From contig JBCFYV010000100.1 in NCBI GenBank assembly GCA_039000515.1, positions 35,303,524 through 35,367,523 of the forward strand: 64,000 nucleotides of DNA, read 5' to 3'. This document shows positions 9,692 to 20,739 of the stretch, in pieces. Numbering within the stretch: the first letter of the stretch is position 1; each line of letters begins with the position of its first letter. The position numbers and the translations under genes are program-made. This DNA is from Timema cristinae (lineage: Eukaryota > Arthropoda > Insecta > Phasmatodea > Timematidae). The notes below the pieces were generated by a model that saw nothing but the letters and a program-made list of their open reading frames with translations, was not told the origin of the DNA and searched no databases.

Positions 9692-9699
9692 TAGAAGTG

Positions 9700-10165
9700 T
9701 TGCAGGATGCTTAGTTCTGACTTAGCAGAATGTGGTTCGTTCTCTACCGAGACCCAGCCCCTCAACATTGTGACTTGATTTTTTTTTTTAACTTAGTGAA
9801 CTCTGGAACTATTTTAATTGTTCTTCCCGATCCTGTTCTAGTAGGTTAGATAGTTTGAGAACCATTATTGATACAAAAGCACAATACAAAAAAATAACTT
9901 CTATTGTAAAAAAAAAAAGTTCATTTTTGAGCTAATATTAAAATACAGTATAAATAAATTAATATATTGTGAAAATTAAACATCACAATCATTAACTTGA
10001 AACACGCAAATCTTTTCAAAACTTGTTTTTCACAGAAACATCAATCTTAAAGAATGTCACTTATACCATTGTTCCGGTAAGCGTTTTGGTTGTTGCGCTG
10101 GTTTTGTAAGTTTTCTGTACCTACTGCGCGGCGCCGTCACGTCAAGACTTTAAGGATCAAGGTTA
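9700..10165. other. AT-rich stretch, no gene seen
   Basis: No supported exon and no repeat recognised. A CG-rich patch (CTACTGCGCGGCGCCGTCAC) lies near 10121-10140. Confidence 0.35.
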
Positions 10166-10178
10166 AAACGCGTCTGTA

Positions 10179-10352
10179 TTATTATTAGCACCGCGTCTTA
10201 CTACCCGTTCGGGTTATACGCACTTACGCTAATGTGTAATGGTAGGGTGATTGTGAGATGAAATGAAGGACCTACAATTTAACGTGGAATCCGAACCACG
10301 GTGGCGACCTGGCATTCCCCACATTCACAAGATGTCTTGTCAGAGGTGAAGC
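10179..10352 (-). mobile_element. tRNA-derived SINE, type A1, 5' truncated, 13-bp TSD
   Basis: Tail A and body are present, and the head is absent after GTCAGAGGTGAAGC. AAACGCGTCTGTA occurs exactly at 10166-10178 and 10353-10365. The duplication directly abuts the truncated end, so truncation happened at insertion, not by later deletion. Confidence 0.9.
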
Positions 10353-10379
10353 AAACGCGTCTGTAAAAACTGGGGGAAA

Positions 10380-10682
10380 AAAGTCAGGGAATTTGTTTTG
10401 ATAGGGAAAATTCTGGTATATTTTAAAGTCACTGGAACTTTCAAATATGTATACAATATTTTTTTATATTTGAAGCAGAACAGTATAATATAAACTATTA
10501 TAGCGTTCTTAATTCATGCAATTTGGCTATGAAAACTAAAACATTAGCTTAGATTATATTAATGTCAAGAATTTAATTAAATGCAATGAAAATAACGAGA
10601 GTATTTATTTATAACTTTGCCTTTAATGTATTCTTGGAAAACGCATATATTTTAATCCACATAATATAGGCCTACATATATT
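10380..10682. other. AT-rich stretch, no gene seen
   Basis: No supported exon or repeat recognised before the minisatellite. Confidence 0.4.
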
Positions 10683-11480
10683 GACACCCATTTGACTGTT
10701 TCCAAAACATGTATATATTGTCAGCCGTGTGATTATTTCAACATGCAGTCTGTTTGACATCCATTTAACTCTTTCAACAGATATAGGTTTCCACTCATTG
10801 GACTTCTTAAATTTTAAAAAGACATGATTTAACTTTTTTCAACATACATGTATTCACATTCATTTAACTACTTAAATAAAAATGTATTCACACCCATTTG
10901 ACTTTTTTCAACGGACATGTATTCACACCCATTTGACTTTTTCAACGGACATGTATTCACACCCATTTGACTTTTTTCAACGGACATGTATTCACACCCA
11001 TTTGACTTTTTCAATGGACATGTATTCACACCCATTTGACTTTTTTCAACGGACATGTATTCACACCCATTTGACTTTTTCAACGGACATGTATTCACAC
11101 CCATTTGACTTTTTCAATGGACATGTATTCACACCATTTGACTTTTTTCAACGGACATGTATTCACACCCATTTAACTTTTTTCAACGGACATTTTTCAC
11201 ACCCATTTGACTTTTTTCAACGGACATGTATTCACACCCATTTAACTTTTTTCAACGGACATGTATTCACACCCATTTAACTTTTTTTCAACGGACATGT
11301 ATTCACACCCATTTAACTTTTTTCAACGGACATGTATTCACACCCATTTAACTTTTTTCAACGGACATGTATTCACACCCATTTGACTTTTTTCAACGGA
11401 CATGTATTCACACTCATTTGACTGTTTCAACAAACATGTAATGTCAGCCGTTTGATTATTTCAACCTACATGTTTTGATA
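10683..11480. repeat. 35-bp minisatellite, about 17 regular units plus diverged edges
   Basis: The core unit is CATGTATTCACACCCATTTG followed by ACTTTTTTCAACGGA, regular from about 10855 to 11435. Some units have G-to-A in TTTGAC, or T-run length changes. Both edges carry diverged units containing GTCAGCCGTTTGATTATTTC-like sequence (near 10720 and 11447). Periodic open frames on both strands reflect the repeat and are not genes. Confidence 0.9.
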
Positions 11481-11489
11481 CGCATGGAT

Positions 11490-12080
11490 AGAGCCTCAAG
11501 TTGGACATGCCTGCTGAATTAGACCATTCGACGATCGAATGGCTTCTGAAACATTTGATTTTTTTTTTATCAGGTCCTCCCGTCATTTGTTTAAAACGCC
11601 GACCTTCTGAAAGCGGTGAGTGGTCCGTCAAGGGGGTTGGGAGGGAGAGGAAAGATGGAGGTCAAGGTCAATAGGCGTGGAGGATGTGTACACGTGTCCC
11701 GTCACCTGAGACGTTGACCTCTCTCGTTTAACTCCAACCCTCCCTCATGTGTGATCGATCAAGCGGAACAAATTATAGAGTTGGAGCATGTGTACACATA
11801 CACACACTTTTACCTGGTCCCCTTTGCATCTTGTTAACTCACCCCACAACTTTACCATCATCAAGTCACCTGCCTTGGGAAATTAACTCTGGGAAACACT
11901 CGCTTGTGGCTGCGGAAATTGATCAAACTCTTTAAACCTGTATACAATGTTCATCATAATACCGCCATTTATAAACTTTGTTAAACTTGGCTTAAAATTT
12001 AGTGTAGCAATTGTAAGCTTTATTTAATTTATAGTATGTATATAATTCACAGGCGTACTCATACATAATGTTTATAACAT
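11490..12080. other. Unique stretch, moderately GC-rich in part
   Basis: It contains a short palindrome CCATTCGACGATCGAATGG near 11523-11541. A less AT-rich block runs from about 11570 to 11900. No supported exon was found. Confidence 0.35.
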
Positions 12081-12081
12081 T

Positions 12082-12500
12082 AGGCCCTTTTACCCACTAA
12101 TAACATAGTTAGGTGGAGTGGGAAAACATAATGGGCCTCTTTTACCGATGATTGAATATGATTAGGTGAGGTAGACATAATGGGCCTCTTTACCGATGAT
12201 TGAGTATGATTAGGTGAGTAGTAGACATAATGGGCCTCTTTTACCGATGATTGAGTATGATTAGGTGTAGTAGTAGGACATAAGGTTTTTTTTATACAGA
12301 TTCATGAATTAATATGATTAGGTGGAGAGGTAGGAAAAATGGGCCTTTCTTAACGATAAGTGAATCAGTTCAGTTGCAAAGATTAGGGGAAACACTTATT
12401 GGGCTTCCTTTACCATTGAATGAACATGTTTAGGAGAAAGGGGAAGACATATGAACGACACACATAATATTTGACTTCTTTCACCCATTAATGAACATTT
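12082..12500. repeat. Degenerate minisatellite, unit near 58 bp, about 6-7 units
   Basis: Units contain ATAATGGGCCTCTTTTACCG, then ATGATTGAGTATGATTAGGTG-type sequence. Central units (12130-12270) are nearly identical, and units toward 12500 drift strongly. Confidence 0.7.
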
Positions 12501-12720
12501 CCTAACCTTACATCAAATGGATCATGCCAATTACTAAAAAAAAAAAAATCTGGGTCACGTCATTAAAACTCTGTGCTTAGTTTTACAAAAAATGTTCAAG
12601 TATTTATAAGGAATATATATATATTATTTTGAAAAATAATACATTTTTTCACCTAAGTTATAATTGGTCATTAGTAAGTTAAAAGAACCTTTCTACTAAT
12701 AATTATAAAACAATAGTTGA

Positions 12721-13055
12721 CTTATGCGTCTTGGGGTAAATAAAGTGCTCGCCTCAGTACCCCATGTTCATGGTTTCAAGCCTATCTGGGTTCGACGTTA
12801 TTTTATTTTATTTTTTCTTGAAAGATAAAAAATCTGAAATACAACTTTCTTCGGGTGGGGGAAGGAGAGAGGGGAGTAAAGCCGTCTGTCCCATGTCAAT
12901 TGTAGCATGTAAAATAACCTTAGAAGATATGTGGAAATATTTTTACCAGCAAAATAGGTAAGCCTTTACTCTCGCTTACAGAAACTCTAATGTGCCGATT
13001 TAATCACTTGGTTCAGAAAGCGCACATTAAATATCTCAAATAAAATAATAATTAA
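12721..13055 (+). mobile_element. tRNA-derived SINE, type B2
   Basis: The head GTCTTGGGGTAAATAAAGTG has a B-box-like GGTTTCAAGCC, and the body contains GTCTGTCCCATGTCAATTGT. Tail B is TTGGTTCAGAAAGCGCACAT then TAAATATCTCAAATAAA. A second copy at 50092-50352 has a better-preserved head. Confidence 0.75.
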
Positions 13056-13319
13056 AGCTACATTTAATACTGTAGGCCTACTCTTGCTGAGTTTTTTCTG
13101 CCTTAACGTTTTGAGTAGTAGTTACCAGTTTTAATAGGCAATGGCATTAGAACAATATTGTTCCCCCACACACAGAGAACAAAAAAAAAAAGTTTAAATT
13201 AAGTAATAATTTATAACACGCCGGGTAGTAAGAAGTTTTCACTTATGTGTTTTAATGAATTCCTCGGGAAGTTTTTTTTTTCTTTAGTTGTAAGAAGCTA
13301 TTCATTTCAGACTCTACTA

Positions 13320-13650
13320 TTTTTTCTTTATCTTTCCCCCTTTCTGGGTATGTTTGCCCGCGCGCCCGTTTCGACACAAAACTCGCTCAGTCTGAGCGGA
13401 ACCCTTAATTTAATTTGTTTTATCTCTACGTCCCCCCCCCCCCCTCGTCACCCTGTCCATTCATTCCGGGGATCAATTCCCATTCGGTGCAGTCCACTTC
13501 ACTTCTTGGCACGACGCAATCAGTTGGTGGGAGGGGATGGATACGATTCTCCCACTGCCCGTCTACATTTTTTGATTCAATTTGGCACGTTATGTTGGAC
13601 TCTTACTACATGAACACTTTTTCTCTCGTGTTCAATCATTTCGTCTGATA
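13320..13650. other. Pyrimidine-rich stretch with C13 run
   Basis: C+T-rich on the + strand, with CpGs near 13360 and thirteen C at 13432-13444. The overlapping open frames of 122 and 77 residues are low-complexity and have no recognisable domain, so they are not called genes. Confidence 0.3.
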
Positions 13651-13754
13651 TTTTTGGATTTTGTACACTGATACTTGTTCTCTTGTGAAATCTAATTTAC
13701 ACTCAAGATATTTTATGGTTTATCTTTTATGTGGATTTTTTTAGTCTCCCCTAA

Positions 13755-13880
13755 TAGAGCTATGGATAGTTTTCCCACTCTCCTTCCACTCAGATGCTGG
13801 TACGCTTCCTCTAAATTCCTAATCATTACCTCATAAGTGTTTAATATTCAGATAGCATATCAATAAGACGCACTGTAAAA
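13755..13880 (+). mobile_element. SINE 3' portion, type A3-like
   Basis: It starts in the body (TTTTCCCACTCTCCTTCCAC) and runs to a decayed tail A (CAATAAGACGCACTGTAAAA). The head is absent. Confidence 0.65.
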
Positions 13881-14000
13881 AAAAATGGTTACTCTATGAC
13901 ACACAATTAAATTATGTCATTTAAGACGCTTAAATTAATTATTCATCTTGATTAGTCCACGTAATTTGAGGAATACTTTTATTAGGTTTTTTAAAAATAT

Positions 14001-14273
14001 TATTACTACTAGCACTGCGTCTTACTACCCATTCAGGCCATACGTGGTTACGCTAATGTGTAATGGTAGGGCGATTGTGGGATGAAATGGAGGACCTACA
14101 GTTTAACGTGGGATCCGAACCACGGTGAAGGCCTGGCATTCCCCACATTAACAATATGTCTTGTCAGAGTGAAGGAAGGGTTTGGTAATCAGATAAATCT
14201 GTGCCAGGACCGAGATTGAACCCCGGACCCCCAGCACAGAAGTCCGACACCTTACCACTAGATCACCAGGTCA
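14001..14273 (-). mobile_element. tRNA-derived SINE, type A1, near full length
   Basis: It runs from ATT repeats and tail A (ACTGCGTCTTACTACCCATT) to the head end (ACCACTAGATCACCAGGTCA). Confidence 0.9.
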
Positions 14274-14606
14274 CAGTTTTTTTTATTAAATAAAATACAA
14301 CTTTGACCAAATGTTCAAGGCCAAGGATGGACAAACCTGTATCTATGGAGGTGATCGATTTGACTCTTGCGCGTGTTTGTCAATCAAGTATTATCAGCGT
14401 TTATAAATTATATACTTTTAAAGAAGGTGCGTTTTATTAATTGATTAATTAATTCAAATAAAAATAAATAGTTCGACACAATCTTACAACTTTCTCATAT
14501 TATGTATTATAGCTTCGAAGATAATATAAAAAATATGTGTTTTGAGTAAACTACTACGCTTAAGTATGTTTTATTCATAAAAACAAACACATCCTGTTAA
14601 TCAAGA

Positions 14607-14690
14607 TAGTCCCTCTCTTTCTTCTCTCTCTCTTTCTCTCTCTCTTCTCTTCTCTCTCTCTCTCTATAAATATAATATATATATATTATA
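14607..14690. repeat. (CT)n followed by (TA)n low-complexity tract
   Basis: CT-rich microsatellite from about 14612 to 14664, running into an AT dinucleotide tract. Confidence 0.8.
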
Positions 14691-14699
14691 TACAAACTC

Positions 14700-15365
14700 T
14701 ACAGACATTTTAAACCAAATTCCAAATTGTTAAAATATATTTAGTAAAATTGATTTTTTTTAAAAAGTCTCCAAATCGCCATTTTGAACTCAATCTTTAA
14801 GGTAATTAAAAAAATCTATAATTTAATCAATTGCAACTCTTAAATTAATTTATTTTAGGTAAATAAAGATACATAATAATTATCGATCATGTAATTAGAA
14901 CACCCACCCCCACCTCCCAATAACATTAATGAACCAAATCGTTAAGGCTATTTTCAAAAAATGTACAAAAATTATTCATTAATTAACTACCATTACATTA
15001 TTTTTAAAAATCATATAAATATTTATAACGCAAGTAATATTTCAAACTTTTGGAAAATTAGTCATCAGTAAACTACCTTTAAATAGTATTTTACCCCATA
15101 ATCAACTATACATTGTTATTTTTCATTCTACACAATCTCCAGATATACATTTTGGACGAAATCGTTGCAGCTATTTTCGAAATATTTGGAATAAAAAAAA
15201 AACCAACAGTAAAACCCTTTAACGAATAGTTTCTAAAAATGGTTTATTATATAATGCTATTTTTCATGTCAAACAAATCCCAAATATGCATTTTAAACAA
15301 AATCTTTAAATCTATATTTGAAATAATTGGATTTTAAAAACACCTCATAAGTAAACTACCCTTAA
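14700..15365. repeat. Possible degenerate tandem repeat, period near 140 bp
   Basis: Segments such as CATTTTGGACGAAATCGTTG with GCTATTTTCGAAATATTTGG recur in drifted form (near 14940, 15160 and 15290), each followed by a CAGTAAACTACC-like block. Spacing is irregular and identity is low, so this may instead be one old AT-rich repeat with chance similarity. Confidence 0.3.
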
Positions 15366-16350
15366 TTGAAGCGATTTGATTTTTTTTAAAGCACAGTTTT
15401 CTAGACTAGAAAATGCAAATCCACATTTTTTAGTTCTGTTCACAAATAAACTCAAATATTCGTCATAATATTGAAATAGATTTTCCAGGATCTTAACTTC
15501 GGAATTTCTTGGCAACGTAAAATGGTTGTATATACACAGATTTTTCAAGTCCATTCTTTGCAATGACCCTAAGGCTAGCTCATATGCCTATGCTGGTATC
15601 TAGTCTGAGGGCAGCTTAAGGTAAGGGACGTACACTATACATATTATAGTTAGAAGTATACTTATTAAACACTTGGAATTAAGATAAGTTTTCAATCTCT
15701 TGACGTTGAAAAGTTAATCTCTAAAATCCATGCTCCTACACGTTCTTTGATTATAGTGTTTCGGTAGTGTACTTAATTTGTATATATATAGACGATTTGA
15801 AAATATTTTATTTATATATCTGCTCGTGTAGTGCTCCTCAATTGTAAGACAAAAGGTTCAATCCAATTTTCATAAAAAGAACTTAATCTGACAACAAAAG
15901 TCAATAAATATAATTTCACTCATTCATACGTCAGGCTCATATCATTTTTGATAATGCCTAAAACAACACTAATAATCTAGTAAAATATGATCAATGTTGA
16001 CAGTAAAGAAATATGTTTGTATTTTCTTGAAATCACTTTTCATAAAAAAAAAATTGACTGAACTTAAAGCAGCCTTCTCGGTCAATGCAAAAGTATAAAT
16101 GGCTGTCGGGTATCACGGATTATAATTCAATGGTCTCTGTCGGTTTATGAAATCACTTCTCTTTTATAAGTTTTATTCAACCACCTTATATTGTGTCAGT
16201 AATAAAGAGTAGAAAGAATACTTTTAAACTTCTTATCTGAAAGTAAAGAGGAAATCTCACTTCTAGTTATCAAATACATACAAATTTTCAGCTGTGAATT
16301 TATATTTTAAAAAAATCACTTTATGTATGAGAAGAAAGTTAAAGCTAGAT
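15365..16350. other. AT-rich stretch, no gene seen
   Basis: A 72-codon minus-strand frame lies at 15345-15563 but shows no domain, splice signals or composition shift. It is not called. Confidence 0.35.
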
Positions 16351-16389
16351 CCTCTTTTCATCAAGCCTATTCTCTTATCTCGGCAAATA

Positions 16390-16610
16390 TGATTGAAAAG
16401 TCGTTTAAAATGAGCTAATGTCACATTTTAACACATTTATTTCTGTCAATAAAACTCATACCAAAGAGTTGTTAAGGATAAAGAACCCTGTTGGAATCTC
16501 TCGACTTTATTTTGGCTTGAACCATATTTTGAAATTACACATTGTATAATTACATATTTCGTTAGAGCTGAACGTCTGACCTGTAATAAATAACTTACTG
16601 GGGTGGACCT
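16390..16610 (+). repeat. Dispersed repeat R2, copy 1
   Basis: It shares GAGCTAATGTCACATTTTAA and GTTAGAGCTGAACGT, with alignable intervening sequence, with 55470-55650 in the same orientation. The element type is unknown. Confidence 0.55.
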
Positions 16611-16801
16611 CTTAACGATGTGTGAATTCAACGTCATAGGCATCTAGGATTTTATGGCTATAGAATCAACAGTCATTATTGAAATATGTAAGGCTGGAAA
16701 CACTTAGATCTCCACTAGAATCTAGAGAGCTCTGGTGAAGCTCACCTCGCCAGTGTGTGTGATGCAAGCCACCGTGTGAGGCGAGCGAGATTGTTTTGGG
16801 A

Positions 16802-16901
16802 ATGTGCAGCAAATGCAGCGAGTGTTGTCACAACAGTCGACGCGCCGACAGGGACAAGGATACGGATGAGGCCGACTCTGAAGAAGTGGAGAGCTGCTCA
16901 G
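16802..16901 (+). CDS. Candidate protein-coding first exon, cysteine-rich and acidic N-terminus
   Basis: I do not recognise this protein. An ATG at 16802 (G at -3) opens 33 codons that begin MCSKCSECCHNS, then a charged segment rich in Arg, Asp and Glu. It ends in TCA plus one base at a CAG|GTAATC donor (GT at 16902-16903). The frame is stopped upstream by TGA at 16760-16762 and no convincing acceptor lies between, so a first coding exon is the simplest reading. Third codon positions are clearly richer in G+C than the AT-rich flanks. The clustered N-terminal cysteines could be palmitoylated or bind metal (inference). The leftover single base matches the phase of the 57-nt exon at 54605, giving three consecutive Glu at the junction. 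The downstream frame continues 31 codons past the donor, so an unspliced 66-residue reading beginning at a non-ATG codon is the alternative. Confidence 0.45.
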
Positions 16902-17144
16902 GTAATCCAACTGATTATCTTGGTAAAAGTTTTATGCTCAGACTGAGGTCACCTAAAGTGCAGTGCTTTACTAATTACAGGACGACACCTATCTAAATTC
17001 AATTGTAATTGGTCAGTTTCGCATATTATCCTGGCCCCATTCCATTTTTGTCTTCTTAGGGTTCGTCTTGTTTAGTTTAGGGTCACACTTGAGGCGTGCT
17101 AAGTATAACAATTAAACTGGCCCCTTACTGTTTGTCTATCCACG

Positions 17145-17627
17145 CAGTGTTTCTAAAAGTGTGGTCCTCAGACCACTTGTTGCCCGTGATATTCTATCAA
17201 GTGGCCCATAGGATCCCAGGAAGATTAGCAATAATAATTAATTAAGGATTGTTGGACATGATCACACATTAAGCAAAATATTAAATATCCAAACTATCTT
17301 CTAGTTTGTTCCTCGGCAGACACAAGCTATATAGAAAATGAAGTCTGTACCAACCTTAAATCAACAAATCTAAACAATTATTTATCAAAAGAAATTATGT
17401 TTAGAGTACTAGAAATAAACAACTATTAGTCTATTCATTAATTCAATGTAACTAAATTATATTTGTTTTCAACATTTAATTTAGTAAATTAGTTTGTCTT
17501 GTGCGTGTGTGTATGTGTGTGTGTATATATATATTATTTAAAAATATTGTTTTATATGCATAATTTTCAACCCTACTCCTACGACTTCCATTTGGGGCCC
17601 TCCTCACTAAAATTTTGAGAAACGCTG
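17145..17627. mobile_element. hAT-like non-autonomous element
   Basis: The left end CAGTGTTTCTAAAAGTGTGG and the right end, read inward as CAGCGTTTCTCAAAATTTTA, resemble the imperfect terminal repeats of hAT elements. Just inside are typical GGTCCTCAGACCAC and GAGGAGGGCCCC blocks. No matching 8-bp TSD was found, so the exact ends are uncertain. The interior has a (TG)n/(TA)n tract near 17502-17535. Confidence 0.5.
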
Positions 17628-17639
17628 GACACTGCTGGT

Positions 17640-17890
17640 AAACCTACGAATAGTTTTTGGTTTATAGCTCTAAGAAAACATGCACAGTACTAAACACACA
17701 TCAATCTCCCAACAAAATACTTATTAGATTGAATATGTATTGTGGTTATATGTGATCTGTTTTTAGTTCTCGTTAGAAATAGCGAAATATTTATATTAAT
17801 CACTTAAACACTAATTTGACATTGTCTTCTCACCTGTTGAATTAAACGCTAAAGTCACAACATTGTGCTTGCCTACCAAAAATTGGATCG
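17640..17890. other. AT-rich stretch, no gene seen
   Basis: Nothing supported. Confidence 0.4.
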
Positions 17891-17894
17891 AGTA

Positions 17895-18410
17895 TTTTTA
17901 CTTTATCTTGACCCCTCAAAGAGAGAGTATTGTGATCGTCAAAAAAATCGAACTCGAGATTTTGATAAATGTCGACGTTTTATAACCCCTTGAATCCGTA
18001 AAAGTTATTTTTGGGGTTTCTTTATGTCTGTATCTCCGACTAGAGCTTAAACCATTTTACTGTTCGGGCTAAGACTTGATGTCTAGGGTTTTCATAAAGA
18101 TACTCCGAGGGTTTTTGGATTTAGATATCTAACCCTAGTATTAAGAGTAGTTTACTGAAGGACAAAAAGAGAAAAATCGAATTTCTTAAAATTTGCTCAA
18201 ACTATTATGACTAAATTTTGTATCAAAGTTAAACATTACAAACAAAATGGCACTTTTCGTTTTCCCGTTAAAAAGACTTTAAATATTTCTAAATTTGATC
18301 ATATATCCGTAATTATTTGAGATACGAAATAACTTATAATTGTAATGTTGTGGTATTGTTTAATTTGACACATATTTTAATCTGGCATTAATTTTTATAA
18401 AACCAATATT
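17895..18410 (+). repeat. Dispersed repeat T, copy 1
   Basis: It shares a series of blocks with 37155-37400 and, inverted, 61020-61500: GTTATTTTTGGGGTTTCTTT, GTCTGTATCTCCGACTAGAG, GGGTTTTCATAAAGATAC and CAAAAAGAGAAAAATCG. It also has AACATTACAAACAAAATGGC. The order of blocks is conserved. The class of element is unknown, and stop codons interrupt all frames. Confidence 0.65.
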
Positions 18411-18686
18411 TTTTTAGTTATAAGCAAACAAAAATATCTTTAACAGTGTTTATTATTATAACATTTATGTTCTTTAGTGGAGCATTTCTCCAGCAGTATA
18501 TATTATTTCGTTTTATATAATATTCTACTAGTGTTTGGAGAATGTCTATATTTCATTATTAAAGAGAGTCTATGTTGTGCACCGTACCATTCATTTACAA
18601 CCGTGTTCGACACCTTTTACCAGTCAGTATTCCTTCTGCCTATGAGTCAAGGATAAAGTTAATTTATTTATATTGTTTATCTAAAG

Positions 18687-18810
18687 CAGGGTTGGAAAAC
18701 TCATGACCCACGGGCCGCATCTGGTTCGCAAAAATCTATTTGACTGACACGCTTTGTCTTATATACTTTGATATCACTATCCGGCCTGTGGTCTTATACT
18801 TACACAAATT
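18687..18810 (+). mobile_element. hAT-like terminal fragment
   Basis: CAGGGTTGGAAAACTCATGA followed by CCCACGGGCCGCATCTGG is the typical style of an hAT terminus. No opposite end was identified. Confidence 0.4.
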
Positions 18811-18984
18811 AACCTTATTTTGATTTTAGTGCACACATAATTTTGAATTGTAAAAAAAAAAAACTCTTAGAAACATTTCAAACTCTATTTATCTATGGCA
18901 TGGAGTATTTAAGTTTCCAAAACACTTATTTTGCAAAATATTGCAGTTATTTTTATTTTTATCCTCATTTCAATACTAGTCCTG

Positions 18985-19160
18985 GCTATTCGCATTTAAT
19001 ATTACACTAGTTTAGTTGGAATGAAAAAGTTAGAGTTAAGACTTGAGAGGAAATGTAGCCTCATTCTGGTAGAGGGAGGGTGAGAAACCATTTAGAAAAC
19101 ACCATCCTCTGTTTGTGATTTGACCCCAGACCTTGAAGCTTGGGACATGCAATCACTGGC
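18985..19160 (-). mobile_element. Degraded A3-like SINE fragment
   Basis: The minus strand keeps body blocks (AAATGGTTTCTCACCCTCCC, AGGCTACATTTCCTCTCAAG) and a weak B-box (GGGGTCAAATCAC). Tail A is lost. Confidence 0.4.
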
Positions 19161-19172
19161 ATGGATTTGTCG

Positions 19173-19232
19173 ACAACTTCTAGAAGCTATAAAAGAGTTA
19201 TTAATAACTCTTTTATAGCTTCTAGAAGTTGT
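19173..19232. repeat. Perfect 60-bp palindrome
   Basis: Two exact 30-base inverted arms with no spacer; the left arm starts ACAACTTCTAGAAGCTATAA. It lies at the 5' edge of the truncated LINE, whose readable homology begins just beyond it. Confidence 0.9.
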
Positions 19233-19672
19233 ATTTACACTCGGAAAATATATTCTATTGCTCGGTCAGTAAGTTGTTGACATATCGCCTGTTTTCCAGG
19301 AATGTAAAACACAGAATATACAAAACAATAGTTTTACTGGTTGTTCTCTATGGGTGTGAAACGTGGTCTCTTACCTTAAATGATGAAAATAAATTTTGGG
19401 TGTTCGAAAACAAGGTGCTTAGGAAGATATTAGGTCCAAAAGGGATGAGGATGTTAGAGAGTGTAGGTTTCCTAATAAGTTAATACACTGTACTTATGAG
19501 AATATATTGTTAGGATGATCAAATCTTGTAGAATACTGTGAGCAAGACATGCAGCGTGAATGGGAGAATCTATAACCATGTTCATGTAACTGACTGGTAA
19601 ACCCAATGGGAAGAGACAATTGGGCGGACCTTGACGAAAATGGGAGTATGACAATAGAATGGTCCTGAAAGA
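19229..19672 (+). pseudogene. 5'-truncated, decayed non-LTR retrotransposon (reverse transcriptase C-terminal part)
   Basis: The first 84 codons are open and read as the region just after the polymerase core of an insect-type non-LTR reverse transcriptase. The hallmark is LYGCETWSLTL, preceded by RNVKHRIYKTIVLLVV and followed by FENKVLRKILGPK. The frame then breaks. Beyond the stop, homologous pieces remain legible in shifted or stopped frames (MIKSCRI, ARHAA, GKPNGKRQLGGP). A full element would carry thousands of bases upstream, and none of that is present. The region leads directly into a minisatellite and a 3' tail that also occur together at 1346-2725 in inverted orientation. This is a dead retrotransposon copy with no expected activity. 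The exact clade is not decidable from this stretch alone. Confidence 0.88.
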
Positions 19673-20003
19673 GAGGGTGTATTCAGGGGAACTAAATATA
19701 ACTATCTCAAGATAAGGAAAGGGTGTAATGAAGGGGACTGAATATAACTAGCTCAATATAGGGATATGGTGCAATAAGGTGGACTGGATAGAAGTAGCTC
19801 TAGGTAGGGTTAATGAGTTGGAATGTATAGAACTAGCTCAAGATAGGTTTGGGGCGTAATTAGGTGTACTGGATGGAAATAGCTCAAGATAGGGATAGGG
19901 TGTAATGAGTTTGACTGTATAGAACTATCTCAGGATAGGGATTAGGGTCTAATGAGACTGACTAGATAGAACTAGCTCAAGAAAGGGATAGGTAGTATAC
20001 TTT
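19673..20003 (+). repeat. 46-bp minisatellite in LINE 3' region, about 7 diverged units
   Basis: Units contain GGACTGGATAGAAGTAGCTC and AAGATAGGGATAGGGTGTAA. This is the reverse complement of the array at 1386-2564, but the units are much more diverged and some are partly deleted. Confidence 0.85.
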
Positions 20004-20048
20004 TATAAGTGCATCAATTAACTTTATGGTTCCTAATGACATAGAGTA
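20004..20048 (+). mobile_element. 3' tail of the minisatellite-bearing LINE
   Basis: GTTCCTAATGACATAGAG (20029-20046) exactly matches the inverted copy at 1351-1368. Similarity stops just after it, marking the probable 3' end. Confidence 0.65.
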
Positions 20049-20049
20049 A

Positions 20050-20520
20050 GTAAGAAGTTTTATTTAAAAAGCGTTTGAGAACCAATAAAAACACAACTGA
20101 AAGCACTTTTAATATAAACAGATATTATTTACACAAGACCAAATGTAGTTTAGTTAAAGGCCATCAATTTTATTTAACGACGTGACATGCGTGATTGGTT
20201 CTTCCAAATCATTAAAGAAAACTTTTTGTTTCTTTTTAAAACAAAGGACCATTCATTTATATTAATTCAATCCTTAAATATATAAGGTGAATGTTATTTA
20301 AAATGTCTGTGAGAAAAACTTCAAACGTTTCACAAGAAGAGCACTTGTAAATGTTGCTAATTAGCCGGTTTTAAAATCATACTTTTCCTCATTACCTCCT
20401 CATTACCTTTCCATAGCTTGTAGGTGAAATGTCGTTGACACTTTTTTTTTTTTTGGCATGGGTTTATATATAAAGAAAAATCTCGAAATAACATTTCGCT
20501 TGTGCCAACTACATCACACA
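20050..20520. other. AT-rich stretch, no gene seen
   Basis: Nothing supported apart from short A/T runs. Confidence 0.4.
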
Positions 20521-20536
20521 TTGTGGACTATTTGAA

Positions 20537-20737
20537 ATGTGTGCCGATAGATGGCACTTCACGCCCAATGAGGTCAGAGGTGTAATGCAGAAGGATAGGT
20601 CAGTGATGTATGGACTATGGATTGTTGAACAGCTCAGAGCTGACCTTTACGCCCCGCTAGGTTTAACAGTGTCGGACGAAAAGTTTATCGACTGCCCAGT
20701 GGCCCAGTGTGTTAGTATGTTTATAAGTGTGTTCTAG
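20537..20737 (+). other. Unassigned short open frame, 66 codons
   Basis: An ATG-initiated frame beginning MCADRWHFTPNEVRGV and ending MFISVF. Its composition is less AT-rich than the flanks and it includes a polar, mixed sequence not typical of random AT-rich frames. There is no recognised domain and no convincing acceptor or donor. It may be a fragment of an old transposon or an unspliced exon, but chance is also likely. Confidence 0.15.
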
Positions 20738-20739
20738 AC

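Noticed and set aside
10868..11280. Repeating peptide frames on both strands in the 35-bp array
   Set aside because: Simultaneous frames on opposite strands follow from the tandem unit, not from selection for a protein.
13245..13648. Two overlapping + frames of 122 and 77 codons
   Set aside because: They run through a pyrimidine-rich tract with a C13 run. The peptides are low-complexity and mutually exclusive.
16755..16946. Alternative 63-codon frame over candidate exon 1
   Set aside because: It reads through the strong GT donor and has less coding-like composition than the Cys-rich frame.
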